Source of the DNA: Psychroflexus gondwanensis ACAM 44
GTDB lineage: Bacteria > Bacteroidota > Bacteroidia > Flavobacteriales > Flavobacteriaceae
DNA length: 64,000 nucleotides
NCBI RefSeq assembly: GCF_000355905.1
Contig: NZ_APLF01000003.1
Coordinates: 62,001 to 126,000, forward strand
Direction of reading: 5' to 3'
Under the pieces are notes generated by a model, which saw only the letters and a list, made by a program, of their open reading frames with translations, was not told the origin of the DNA and did no database searches. The translations under genes were made by a program, and so were the position numbers. Positions 7,524-16,562 of the stretch are shown one piece after another (positions within the stretch are counted from its first letter, which is position 1; each line of letters begins with the position of its first letter).

Positions 7524-9598
7524 TACCTAGTGTTGAAAAAGGTCTTTTCTCGAATACTAAAATCTTGAGCTAATTTTTGTAAGGCTTTAGAATGTTTCTC
7601 AGATTTCATCAAGGTGTCCAGAAGTTCTCTGCAAAATTTTTTGAATTGCCACACAGGATGAAAAACGCCTTCCATCAAATCCTTATAATTTTCTTTAGTG
7701 AAGGTATCAATTTGGTATAAATAGCCAAAAGCATTCTCCCTCACTTGGTACGGATAGCCTGGTTGGGTATGTTTGCTTAACTCACCATAAACCGAAGGCT
7801 TTTTATCTGGCTCATAATCTGGAGTAGCTAAGTTGAGAGTGAGCCAAAGGAGTTTTATATTTTTATTTTGAAAACCAACCGAAGTTTCCGTGGCCTCCAA
7901 ATAGGTATGCCTATCTTCAGGGAAGGCTCTCCAAAGGTTAAATAGCGCTTTTTCTACAGTGGTATAAGAACGGTCCTTTAATAGGCTTTCATAGTCTGCC
8001 TTGAGTTCCGTGGGAATAGAAGTCAAAGAGTTCGCAATGGCCTGCCTAACGTATAGATTATTGGTTTCAAAAGCCTTTTTATAGAGTGGAATCGAGAGGT
8101 CAAAGTCACCGCCATTAAGCTGATATACAGCTTCCTGTCCTAAGTAATCATTCACAGGGAAATCAAGAGCGTTACTAATTCTATCTGTTTTAAGACTCAG
8201 TCGGGTTTCTCTAAAAGCAGCCAATTTCATGTAGTTTTGAATAAACTCCTGCTTCTTTAAAAACAGTAAGGTTTCTTTAGATTGAAATGCTTTCTGGTTA
8301 AGCCATCGCTCTTTAAAATTAGTGAGAGGTTGACCGTAATGAAACTCAACCTCAGTCATAAAATCTTCTGTGGTGACGTTTTTGTATGCATATTTAGTTA
8401 AATAACTTTCAATGGCTTTTTGAAACACAGCCTCACCAACAGTATTTTTTAGAATAATAAGCGCCCAAGCTCCTTTTTCGTAGTAAGTTAAAGAGCTTCC
8501 TCCAGGGCTTACAAGCACTTGTCCTTGTCCAGAATCACTTTTAGTTTTAAGTTCTTCTGCGGTTTTAAAGAGCTTAAAATAATAATATTCGTCCCCAAAT
8601 ATTTCCTTTTCTACCTCCAAGGCATAATAGGTAGCAAAGCCTTCGTGAAGCCAATGGTGTCGAGATGAAGTCTCGGTCACCGAGTTACCAAACCATTGGT
8701 GAGCCAATTCGTGCGCCTGGACGTTTACAAAACTCCTGTCATTTGCTCCAATACTATCCACGACAAATTCTTCAGAAAAGGTATTGAGTGTTGTATTTTC
8801 CATACCAGCATACAAAAAATCTCGGACGGGGACTTGTTTAAAGTTTTGCCAAGGATAATTTATATTGATTTTGTTTTCTAGAAGATTAAAGATTTCGACA
8901 TGGTCTTGATACGTATAACTCATTTTATCCAGGTGTCTGGTTTCAAGATAGACTTGTAGAGGAGTGCCTTTTTTACTTTTTGCAGCCGTTCGCCTGAAGT
9001 CTCCCATTACAAAACCTACCAAGTAGCTACTCATCGGTTTTTGCATTTCATAGTACCAAGATTTATGGTTCAATCTGGATCTTGTCTTGTTTAGGTGGCC
9101 ATTAGCTATCACCTCATAATTCTTAGGAGCCTCGTAAGTAATATTAAAAATTATCTTATCATTCATATCATCAAGGCTTGGTAACCAGTGGGAAGTGTAT
9201 TTACCCTGTCCTTGGGTCCAGACTTGAGACGGATAGGCTTTCAAAGTTGAGTTGAAACCCACAAAGTAAAGCGCTTGTTTAGGCTCGCACTCATAAGAAA
9301 AAGTAGCCGAATAGCTTTTATCTTTTTTAAAATTACTGGTCATCCAAATTTTATCGTCTGTATTAACAATTTTCAGAGTATTAGATTCTGAAGGTGTAAT
9401 GCGCATATCGACTGCGTCTAGATAGACAGAATCCACATCTCTTAGGGTCCTAAAACTGACTTCTACTTGTCCCTTTATTTCAAAATTGATGGTATCGATA
9501 GTTACTGTAGCATTAAGTTCTAAAAAGTCAACCTTTTCAGTTTGTTGCCCGAAGAGGAGAGTAGAGGACAGAAGTAAGAATACTATAATTTTTATCAT
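7520..9598 (-). CDS. M1-family zinc aminopeptidase, exported
   Basis: Cleaves N-terminal residues from peptides, probably in the periplasm or outside the cell. A signal peptide covers residues 1-18 (IIVFLLLSSTLLFGQQ). The exopeptidase motif is GMEN (265-268). The zinc site is HELAH (296-300) plus Glu319 in HHWLHEG, the HEXXH-X18-E arrangement of family M1. At 692 residues it is a shortened M1 enzyme with a helical C-terminal part. No type IX secretion signal is evident at the C-terminus. Confidence 0.9.
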   Translation of the reverse strand: MIKIIVFLLLSSTLLFGQQTEKVDFLELNATVTIDTINFEIKGQVEVSFRTLRDVDSVYLDAVDMRITPSESNTLKIVNTDDKIWMTSNFKKDKSYSATFSYECEPKQALYFVGFNSTLKAYPSQVWTQGQGKYTSHWLPSLDDMNDKIIFNITYEAPKNYEVIANGHLNKTRSRLNHKSWYYEMQKPMSSYLVGFVMGDFRRTAAKSKKGTPLQVYLETRHLDKMSYTYQDHVEIFNLLENKININYPWQNFKQVPVRDFLYAGMENTTLNTFSEEFVVDSIGANDRSFVNVQAHELAHQWFGNSVTETSSRHHWLHEGFATYYALEVEKEIFGDEYYYFKLFKTAEELKTKSDSGQGQVLVSPGGSSLTYYEKGAWALIILKNTVGEAVFQKAIESYLTKYAYKNVTTEDFMTEVEFHYGQPLTNFKERWLNQKAFQSKETLLFLKKQEFIQNYMKLAAFRETRLSLKTDRISNALDFPVNDYLGQEAVYQLNGGDFDLSIPLYKKAFETNNLYVRQAIANSLTSIPTELKADYESLLKDRSYTTVEKALFNLWRAFPEDRHTYLEATETSVGFQNKNIKLLWLTLNLATPDYEPDKKPSVYGELSKHTQPGYPYQVRENAFGYLYQIDTFTKENYKDLMEGVFHPVWQFKKFCRELLDTLMKSEKHSKALQKLAQDFSIREKTFFNTRY

Positions 9599-9622
9599 TT
9601 TACAAAGTTAGGGTTTTGCAAT

Positions 9623-9655
9623 AAAAAAAGCTGCTAGATTTCTCTAGCAGCTTTC
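9623..9655 (-). terminator. Terminator of the first SusD gene
   Basis: A 12-bp stem AAAGCTGCTAGA / TCTAGCAGCTTT (9627-9638, 9643-9654) with a 4-nt loop and a T tract on the minus strand. It is nearly identical to the terminator at 15124-15156 after the second SusD gene, evidence that the two loci share ancestry. Confidence 0.85.
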
Positions 9656-9679
9656 GTAAATAGTATAATAAATGAATAC

Positions 9680-11119
9680 TTAATTCACATCCCAGAATAA
9701 TCTAGTTTGTTGAGAGTCACCTCCTATTGCTTGAGAAGCTGCATTATAATTTGCTTCATTCAAGTTTTGTTCATTTATAGGATAATTATATCTTAAGGGT
9801 ACCGGATTTCCAGTTGACCCTGGAAGGTTGAGAGTTGGCTCATCATATTTTCTCCAAACAGACCATCCTTCTAAAGGATTATCATACATAGCTATCCAGA
9901 ATTGAGTTCCTATCAAAGCATTAGAATTTGTAGAATTATAAGAAACATCTGGTTGACTCAAATAGTCATCTATTACAACTTGATCATCAATACCAGCGTA
10001 ATTCATAGATGCTGTTATACCGTTTTCATAATGAGTTGGAGCATCTCCAAATACAGCATAATTAAGATCTGGGGAAGTTGCAGTTGCTAAATGAAATGAA
10101 ACCTCTGCAAAATCCAACAATATTCCTGGGTGGGTTGGGTCTAGAAAGCTTTCCCCCATATGAGTTGAACTAGAATAAGGATTTTGAGATCCATAGATAC
10201 CGCCTTCATAAACACCAGCTCCAAGATTTTCATCAAAATAATACATACGTCTTGGATCATCCAAATCGTTCATTATATCAACGATTGTATTGGCTGCGAC
10301 ATAGTCAGAACGACCACTTTGTACTAAGTCTTCCCATAATGGATTAGTATTAGGGGGTGAACTTTGATAGACAATAATAGCATTATCTTGATTTCCAATA
10401 AAGACACCATTGCTAGCTGCATCTTCAGCAGCACTTTGAGATAAACTAGAATTACTATCAGAAATTCTCATTGCCAACCTTAACTGTAGTGAGTTATTGA
10501 ATTTATTCCATTTACTCATGTCTCCTCCATATACGACATCTGCCCCTACGAAGCCTTGCCCTGAGCTTAATAACGTTCTTGCATTTTGAAGTCTTTCTAT
10601 AAGATTCACATAAATGCTTCCTGCATCGTCATAAGCTGGTAATGTAATAGTTTCAGCTTGTAAAGCTTCAGTATACGGTATATCACCAAAAGTGTCCACT
10701 AGAACTTGCCAAGCATAAACTTGGAGCACTTCTATTTGGCCTAAGCGAGCATCTTTTTCTCCTTGAGAAAGATCACTGTTTTCATTGATATAAGCTTTGG
10801 CATCATCTAAGTCTAATAATACATCTCTATATATTTCTGACCATTGAGACTGTGGAACGTTACGATTAATCAAATCATAATTTGGCTCATCGACATAAGT
10901 TGTAGCCGTAAGGTACTGACTTATAAATCTAAATACATTAATATTTACATTTGGACTAGCCATAAAGTCCCCCAAACTTACCGTAGCAGATGTGAACAAA
11001 AATTCTTCTGAAGCCTCCGTTGGGTTTTTAGGGTCTTGATTTAGCCTCTCATATTTATCATCATCTGCACATGAGATGAAGAGACAGGCTGTTATAAAAG
11101 TTATTAAATATTTTTTCAT
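9680..11119 (-). CDS. SusD/RagB-family nutrient-binding outer-membrane lipoprotein (locus 1)
   Basis: The lid partner of the SusC transporter next to it. A lipoprotein signal ends at ITACLFISCADDD. The body has typical SusD features: DPKNPTEASEEFLFTS near the N-terminus, the TPR-like region ARLGQIEVLQVYAWQVLVDT with FGDIPYTEAL, the NKFNNSLQLRLAMRIS segment, and a C-terminal RYNYPINEQNLNEANYNAA. The FGDIPYTEAL and NSLQLRLAMR motifs suggest the SusD-like_2 branch. It follows SusC by 11 nt. The substrate is unknown. Confidence 0.9.
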   Translation of the reverse strand: MKKYLITFITACLFISCADDDKYERLNQDPKNPTEASEEFLFTSATVSLGDFMASPNVNINVFRFISQYLTATTYVDEPNYDLINRNVPQSQWSEIYRDVLLDLDDAKAYINENSDLSQGEKDARLGQIEVLQVYAWQVLVDTFGDIPYTEALQAETITLPAYDDAGSIYVNLIERLQNARTLLSSGQGFVGADVVYGGDMSKWNKFNNSLQLRLAMRISDSNSSLSQSAAEDAASNGVFIGNQDNAIIVYQSSPPNTNPLWEDLVQSGRSDYVAANTIVDIMNDLDDPRRMYYFDENLGAGVYEGGIYGSQNPYSSSTHMGESFLDPTHPGILLDFAEVSFHLATATSPDLNYAVFGDAPTHYENGITASMNYAGIDDQVVIDDYLSQPDVSYNSTNSNALIGTQFWIAMYDNPLEGWSVWRKYDEPTLNLPGSTGNPVPLRYNYPINEQNLNEANYNAASQAIGGDSQQTRLFWDVN

Positions 11120-11130
11120 TTTATTTTTGT

Positions 11131-14100
11131 TTAAAAATTAAACTTAAGATTCACGCCATACTGCTGCATAGCTGGGTAAGCTCCAGATTGGTAACCTTGG
11201 ATGTTTCCTGAGCTTAATCCAGCTTCTGGATCTGAATACGGCAGGTTCTTATTAATTATCCATAAGTTTCTGCCAATAATTGAAAGCGAAGCACCATTAA
11301 ATGGTAATTTTTCTAAAACTTTATCACCAAAATTATAAGTTAAGTTCAACTCTCTCAATTTAACGTAGGATGCATCATAAACATGTCCTTTATTAGCGTC
11401 ACGACCATATCCATAAGGATTATTATAGGTGTCGAAAGGAACTCTTGTTTGGTTTTGAGAACCATCAGCATTAACGCCTGGTAAAATTATACCACCACTA
11501 TCTGCGCCACCTGTTAGAGGGGCTCTCATCTCATTGCCTAAATCATTTATACCTGCTGTTCTATCATAAACACCAGTAGCCATTCCATACCATGTATCGA
11601 GAGAGAATATATCTCCACCTTCTTGTATATCGATTAAAAAGCTAAATCTGAAATTCTTGTAAGTAAAAGTGTTAGTAATACCTGCATTCCAGTCCGGCTG
11701 TATGTTTCCAATTATATTATTATTTGATGATGTTGTTTCGTAATAACCACTGCTATTAACAGTTCTACTTCCACTATCATCATACACATAATCAGATCCT
11801 CTTATAGCACCATATGGTTCACCTGGTGCAGCATTTATAGATATACCTCCTTGAAGGCTTGCTAGCTCAAGGTTGTCTATACCATCTGTTAGACTTATTA
11901 CTTTATTTCTGTTTCTAGACCAGTTTACACTAACATTCCAACTAAAGGCATCTAGCTCCAAAGGTGTTGCACTAAGTAAAACCTCAATACCTTTGTTTTC
12001 AATTTCACCTGCATTAAGTAGTTTTCTTGTATATCCAGTAGCATTAGACACAGGAACCGGTGTAATTTGATCTTCGGTTCTTGTTCTGTAATACGAAAAA
12101 TCTAAATTTAGCCTATTATCTAGAAAGCTTGCTTCTAGACCAACTTCAAAGGACTTTGAAGTTTCAGACTTCAATTCAAGATTATTCAGTGTACTATTCA
12201 AGCTTGCTATACCTTGACCATTAAATGGTGTAGAAATTACATAGGTGTTGAAAACATCATAAGGGTCTGTTGCACTACCTACCTGAGCATAATTTGCTCT
12301 GAATTTTGCAAAACTTAACCAGTCTTTCTCTACAATGTTTGAAAGTAGAACACTGGTTGAGATTGAAGGATAAAAATATGTATTATCTGCCTTTGGGAGC
12401 GTAGATGAACGATCTCTCCTGATGGTGGCTTCCAAATAGTAAGTGTCTTTGTAACCTAAGCTTCCTCTAGCAAATAAACCATCAACCATCTGGTCCGCTT
12501 CGTATTCAAGTGGTGGTTGTAGAGGGTCTTTACTGTTGCTCAAAGCGTAAAAACTGGTGGCATTTAAACCTCCGTTGGTAGATGCTCTAATAAAAGTTTG
12601 TTCGTTTCTTCTAAGGTTGAAACCAATATTACCGTCAAGATTTAAATCTTCACTTAAATCTTTATTGAAATTCAATATTAAATCGTAATTATATTCAGCA
12701 ACTCTGTTGTCAAATCTTGAGTATCTAGATACACCAACTGACCCAACATTCTTACGCTCTTCTTGTAATTCGCTATAAGTATCGAAGGTAAAACGGCCTA
12801 ATACACTAAATACATCATTGATTTCATAATTTAAATTGATGTTACCAAAATAACGATTACGAGTATCGGTCTGAAAATTTTCGTATCTTGTAAAGTATGG
12901 GTTATCAGTATATATAGGTGTTAAGTTATCAGGTCCATTAGGATTCCAGGTTATATTTCTTCCTGTTTCAAAATAGGCATCACGTTGCTTATAAAGGTCA
13001 ACATTAGCTTGATTCCATTGTCTAAAGGATTGCATGATATTCAAATCATCATAACCTGTTCCATATCTACCTTTACCATCAGTCTTAATGAAATTAACAT
13101 TAGAAGCTACCTTTAGCTTGTCTGATAAAACATGAGACCCAGAAAATTTAATATTGTTTCTCTTAATACTACTATTTGGAAGGCTACCTTCTTGATCTAG
13201 GTTAGTAAAACCGACTCTGTAAGTACTTTTGTCAGTCCCACCATCTAAGGCCACAGAATTAATCATAGTGTAACCTGTTTCCCATATGTCATTTGGAGTC
13301 TTTTCTGCAGCTACCCATGGGGAAGCTTGCTGGTAAGTATCCAATCCTGGATATATTGAATTCCATTGGTAGATCATTCGATCTGGGTCGAATGCTGCAC
13401 CAAAAGAGGCGTCTTCTGTGAATGGAGTTGTTTCATCTAAAACACCATCACCGTTGATATCACTCAAATTGAAATAGCCATCTTCAGATTGATAAAATGG
13501 ACCATAACCTGCACCATATTTTTGTTGATATTTCGGTAATGTACTTTCGTCAGCATTTGAAAACATAACAGAAGATCTGATACTTACTCCAAGACCTTTA
13601 TTTCTTGATCCCTTTTTGGTTTCAATAATTATAACACCATTTGCAGCACGTTCTCCATATAGAGCTGATGCAGCTGCACCACGTAAAACATTAATCGACT
13701 TGATGTCATCAGGATTGATATCTGCTGCTGCATTACCATAATCATAACCTCCTTGCCCTGATCTCTGTCCAGCAGTGTTTGAATTTTGATTTATAACAGG
13801 TGTTCCATCAACAATAAATAAAGCTTGGTTGCTACCCGTTAAAGAGGCATTTCCTCTTATGACAACATTTGTTGAACCACCCATTGTTCCAGATGATTTT
13901 ACTTGAAGTCCAGCGACTTTTCCGGATAGAGCATTTGTGAAATTTTGTGTCGCTACATCAGATACTTCATCTCCATCGAGTTCTTGAGTCGCATATCCCA
14001 AAGATTTTTTCTCTCTTTTGATGCCTAAAGCAGTTATAACCACCTCATCGAGTTGACCGGTATCATCCTTTAATGTTACTTTAATAGAAGATTGACTACC

Positions 14101-14355
14101 TACAGTCACCTTCTGTTCTTTCAATCCTAAATAAGAAAACACCAAAACGGCACCTTGTCCTACTTCGATAGAGAAATTTCCATCAAAATCGGTTTGAGTA
14201 CCATTACTAGTTCCATCTTCGATTACGTTTACTCCTGGTAAGGGTAAACCACTGTTGTCTACAACAGTTCCTGTTACTTCTTGACTTTGCGCAAAACCTA
14301 CATGAGAGATTAAAGCGAAAAGGAATAAGAAGATCCAATTTACATTTTGTTTCAT
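11131..14355 (-). CDS. SusC/RagA-family TonB-linked outer-membrane transporter (locus 1)
   Basis: A 22-strand beta-barrel importer powered by TonB. Signal peptide (IFLFLFALISHVGFAQ), then a carboxypeptidase-regulatory-like domain (GTVVDNSGLPLPGVNVIEDG), a TonB-box-like region DEVVITALGIKREKKSLGYA, a plug with the SusC signature INVLRGAAASALYGERAANG, and a long barrel ending in aromatic NLKFNF. It has 1074 residues. It is the first gene of a SusC-SusD operon. No sigma/anti-sigma pair or hydrolase lies beside it, so regulation and substrate cannot be inferred. Confidence 0.95.
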   Translation of the reverse strand: MKQNVNWIFLFLFALISHVGFAQSQEVTGTVVDNSGLPLPGVNVIEDGTSNGTQTDFDGNFSIEVGQGAVLVFSYLGLKEQKVTVGSQSSIKVTLKDDTGQLDEVVITALGIKREKKSLGYATQELDGDEVSDVATQNFTNALSGKVAGLQVKSSGTMGGSTNVVIRGNASLTGSNQALFIVDGTPVINQNSNTAGQRSGQGGYDYGNAAADINPDDIKSINVLRGAAASALYGERAANGVIIIETKKGSRNKGLGVSIRSSVMFSNADESTLPKYQQKYGAGYGPFYQSEDGYFNLSDINGDGVLDETTPFTEDASFGAAFDPDRMIYQWNSIYPGLDTYQQASPWVAAEKTPNDIWETGYTMINSVALDGGTDKSTYRVGFTNLDQEGSLPNSSIKRNNIKFSGSHVLSDKLKVASNVNFIKTDGKGRYGTGYDDLNIMQSFRQWNQANVDLYKQRDAYFETGRNITWNPNGPDNLTPIYTDNPYFTRYENFQTDTRNRYFGNINLNYEINDVFSVLGRFTFDTYSELQEERKNVGSVGVSRYSRFDNRVAEYNYDLILNFNKDLSEDLNLDGNIGFNLRRNEQTFIRASTNGGLNATSFYALSNSKDPLQPPLEYEADQMVDGLFARGSLGYKDTYYLEATIRRDRSSTLPKADNTYFYPSISTSVLLSNIVEKDWLSFAKFRANYAQVGSATDPYDVFNTYVISTPFNGQGIASLNSTLNNLELKSETSKSFEVGLEASFLDNRLNLDFSYYRTRTEDQITPVPVSNATGYTRKLLNAGEIENKGIEVLLSATPLELDAFSWNVSVNWSRNRNKVISLTDGIDNLELASLQGGISINAAPGEPYGAIRGSDYVYDDSGSRTVNSSGYYETTSSNNNIIGNIQPDWNAGITNTFTYKNFRFSFLIDIQEGGDIFSLDTWYGMATGVYDRTAGINDLGNEMRAPLTGGADSGGIILPGVNADGSQNQTRVPFDTYNNPYGYGRDANKGHVYDASYVKLRELNLTYNFGDKVLEKLPFNGASLSIIGRNLWIINKNLPYSDPEAGLSSGNIQGYQSGAYPAMQQYGVNLKFNF

Positions 14356-14504
14356 TTGTTAATAATTTTTGTTTGTTAGAATTAGCCGAGGCGAAACTAG
14401 GATTCTCAAAAAGTCTTAACAATGAGATAACGTTAAATTTACAAACTTTAACAAAAATAGGCTTAATTTAATTTTTATTGCGCTGGAAACGAGTAGTTTA
14501 CTTT

Positions 14505-14973
14505 TTACCTAAATACGGACCAATCCAGCTTTAAAGAAAAAACATTGGAATATAAGGCAAGGCTTTGGTCTCCAATATCGGTAAGGGCATAGTCAATTTG
14601 AATTCCTTTATACCGAAATCCCACTCCAAAATTGGGTTGGAAGCCAATGTTGGTTCCCTCACCACCAAGGGATTCAAGATTTTGAAAATTACCAACACCG
14701 CCTCTTAAATACACTAGCTTGATATAGTCAACTTCAAAACCAAAAGCGGGAGTAGCACTCATAGATCCAGAGGAAATAATATCATTGGTTTCTGCAAAGC
14801 GAAAGTCCATATTCAAGGACGTAGTAAGATCAAAATCTCTGTGAATACTGGTGGTTTTAGCAATGCCAAGTTGAAGTTTAGGCAGTGTAATTTCAGTCGC
14901 CTCAGGTGTGGTTTGGTTTTGTCCATCGATGGCACCTTGGATAGTGGCTATCTCGGCATCATCAAAAGTCCAA
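14505..14973 (-). pseudogene. Truncated duplicate of the PorV-family gene (C-terminal 156 codons)
   Basis: This segment aligns without gaps to 19881-20349, the 3' part of the intact PorV-family gene. I count about 17 nucleotide differences over 469 bp but only two amino-acid changes (Asp to Ala, Leu to Ile in the DDDELATIQ segment). The last 103 residues are identical. The frame is open but has no start, and homology ends abruptly at the IS3 scar. The silent pattern means the copy evolved as a working gene and was truncated recently. Confidence 0.9.
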
Positions 14974-15110
14974 ATTGACCAGATTCAATTGCTTCGACTA
15001 TTTGAAGATTAAAAGAAATCGAGTAATTTTTTGAGTACGCTTGGCATGCTCACTTTTTACTGATGTTTGCATAACACTAGGGTTTTAGTGTATCGCTATA
15101 TTAGGACGTG
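14974..15110 (-). pseudogene. IS3-family OrfA 5' remnant with frameshift
   Basis: ATG 15072-15070 opens MQTSVKSEHAKRTQK. One extra A in the run that follows shifts the frame, and the other frame continues KNYSISFNLQIVEAIESGQF. Together these give the N-terminus of an IS3-group OrfA. The upstream stretch TGTCACGTCCTAATATAGCG (minus strand, ending near 15110) could be the element's terminal repeat. The remnant ends exactly where the truncated PorV copy begins, so the element probably mediated that break. Confidence 0.7.
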
Positions 15111-15123
15111 ACAATTTTAATAC

Positions 15124-15156
15124 AAAAAAAGCTGCTAGATTTTTCTAGCAGCTTTT
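15124..15156 (-). terminator. Terminator of the second SusD gene
   Basis: A 13-bp stem AAAAGCTGCTAGA / TCTAGCAGCTTTT (15127-15139, 15144-15156) with a TTTT loop and a T tract on the minus strand. It differs from the terminator at 9627-9654 at about one loop base. Confidence 0.85.
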
Positions 15157-15175
15157 GTTTTAAAATAATAATTAA

Positions 15176-16549
15176 CTATTGAATTGGGAAAACCCAAATA
15201 TCATCGTCTAATAAATGACCTCCTTGTGCTTGAATTGCTTCCTCATATGCATCTGGATTAGATTGTCTTTCCGTTATAGGATAAAGCAATCTTCTTGGTA
15301 CTATTCCAGACGGATTATTTCCGTTTACACCATCTGGATTTGGAGTTAACTCTGGAAATCCTGTTCTTCTGAAATCATTCCATACCTGAATAGGAGCTTG
15401 ACCATACATAGCTTTATACTTTTCAATCATAATAGTTTCAATACCATTAAAAGTTATACTAGCAATGTATGTATCTATATCAGCAGTTGGTACTGAAAGA
15501 TATTCCATATTTGCTCTAATGGCTTCTTTCATTATAAATTCTCCGTCTCCGTTTCTTTCTGTGGCCTCAGCTTCAATAAATTTTACTTCAGCATAACTAA
15601 TTACAGGCGATGCACTATTTAATTTACTCCAAACCAAATCAGGATCATCATCGCTAAAGTAAAGAAAATTACCCCCGTCATCTTCAACCATATACAATGG
15701 CTGTCTGGGATCATTTGTCATTAAATCGGCAAAGAAATCACCGATGATCATCGTATTTGGTCTTTGAAAACCAAATAGAGCAAGTGGGTGTCCTCCATTT
15801 TGCGAATTTTCAAAAAGGAAGTTAAGTTGACCATCATTACTACTCATAGCAAGATTAATTTCTGTCAATGCATTTTGAGCTGCTGAAGTAGATCTGCTAG
15901 TTAATTGAATGTAGAATCTTGCTTTCAATGCATGAGCAGTAGCAATCCATTGATTGGGAGTAGCGCCAATTAAATCTCCTTGGATTCCAACTGGATCATT
16001 GGCCTCAAGATCACTTATAGCTTGATCTAACAAATCTAAAATTACAGTATATAATTCTTCTTGGTCATCATATTTGGGTGATAAATTTTCTGCACCTAAA
16101 AAAGCTTCTGAGTATGGAACGTTTCCCCATGCGTTTGTAGCTATGCCAAGATTGATAGCAAGGTATACTTTTGCAACTCCTCTTGTATTAAAATTTTCTT
16201 GAGTTGTAGCTCTTTCAATTATATCTACAGCATCTCTCATCGATCCTGTGTACAATCCAAAATCCCAAGGATTGCTGGTGTCATTTTCTCCGATTACATA
16301 AGAAGTATAACCTAATTGTTGAGCATCTACTCCTTGCCACTGCTGAGTAAGTATACCACCATACCGTCCTAAAACAGCACCTATGTTTCTATGAGTCTGT
16401 GTTTGCATTGCAGGAACTATTGCAACTAATGGCACATTTTCTCCACCTGGTCTTGTTGGATCATTATTGGTAGAGTCATACTCACAAGCTGTTAGTATCA
16501 CAACCAAAATTAGTGTGAGTTTTGTTATATGTCTTTTAAAGTATTTCAT
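15176..16549 (-). CDS. SusD/RagB-family nutrient-binding outer-membrane lipoprotein (locus 2)
   Basis: A lipoprotein signal (LTLILVVILTACEYD) is followed by the SusD-like fold: GILTQQWQGVDAQQLGYTSY, VAKVYLAINLGIATNAWGNV with PYSEAFLG, QWIATAHALKARFYIQL, and a C-terminal RRLLYPITERQSNPDAYEEA. It has 457 residues. It lies 13 nt after the SusC gene of the same locus and should cap that transporter. It is diverged from the locus 1 SusD, so the two loci probably take up different substrates. Confidence 0.9.
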   Translation of the reverse strand: MKYFKRHITKLTLILVVILTACEYDSTNNDPTRPGGENVPLVAIVPAMQTQTHRNIGAVLGRYGGILTQQWQGVDAQQLGYTSYVIGENDTSNPWDFGLYTGSMRDAVDIIERATTQENFNTRGVAKVYLAINLGIATNAWGNVPYSEAFLGAENLSPKYDDQEELYTVILDLLDQAISDLEANDPVGIQGDLIGATPNQWIATAHALKARFYIQLTSRSTSAAQNALTEINLAMSSNDGQLNFLFENSQNGGHPLALFGFQRPNTMIIGDFFADLMTNDPRQPLYMVEDDGGNFLYFSDDDPDLVWSKLNSASPVISYAEVKFIEAEATERNGDGEFIMKEAIRANMEYLSVPTADIDTYIASITFNGIETIMIEKYKAMYGQAPIQVWNDFRRTGFPELTPNPDGVNGNNPSGIVPRRLLYPITERQSNPDAYEEAIQAQGGHLLDDDIWVFPIQ

Positions 16550-16562
16550 GATTATAATATTA

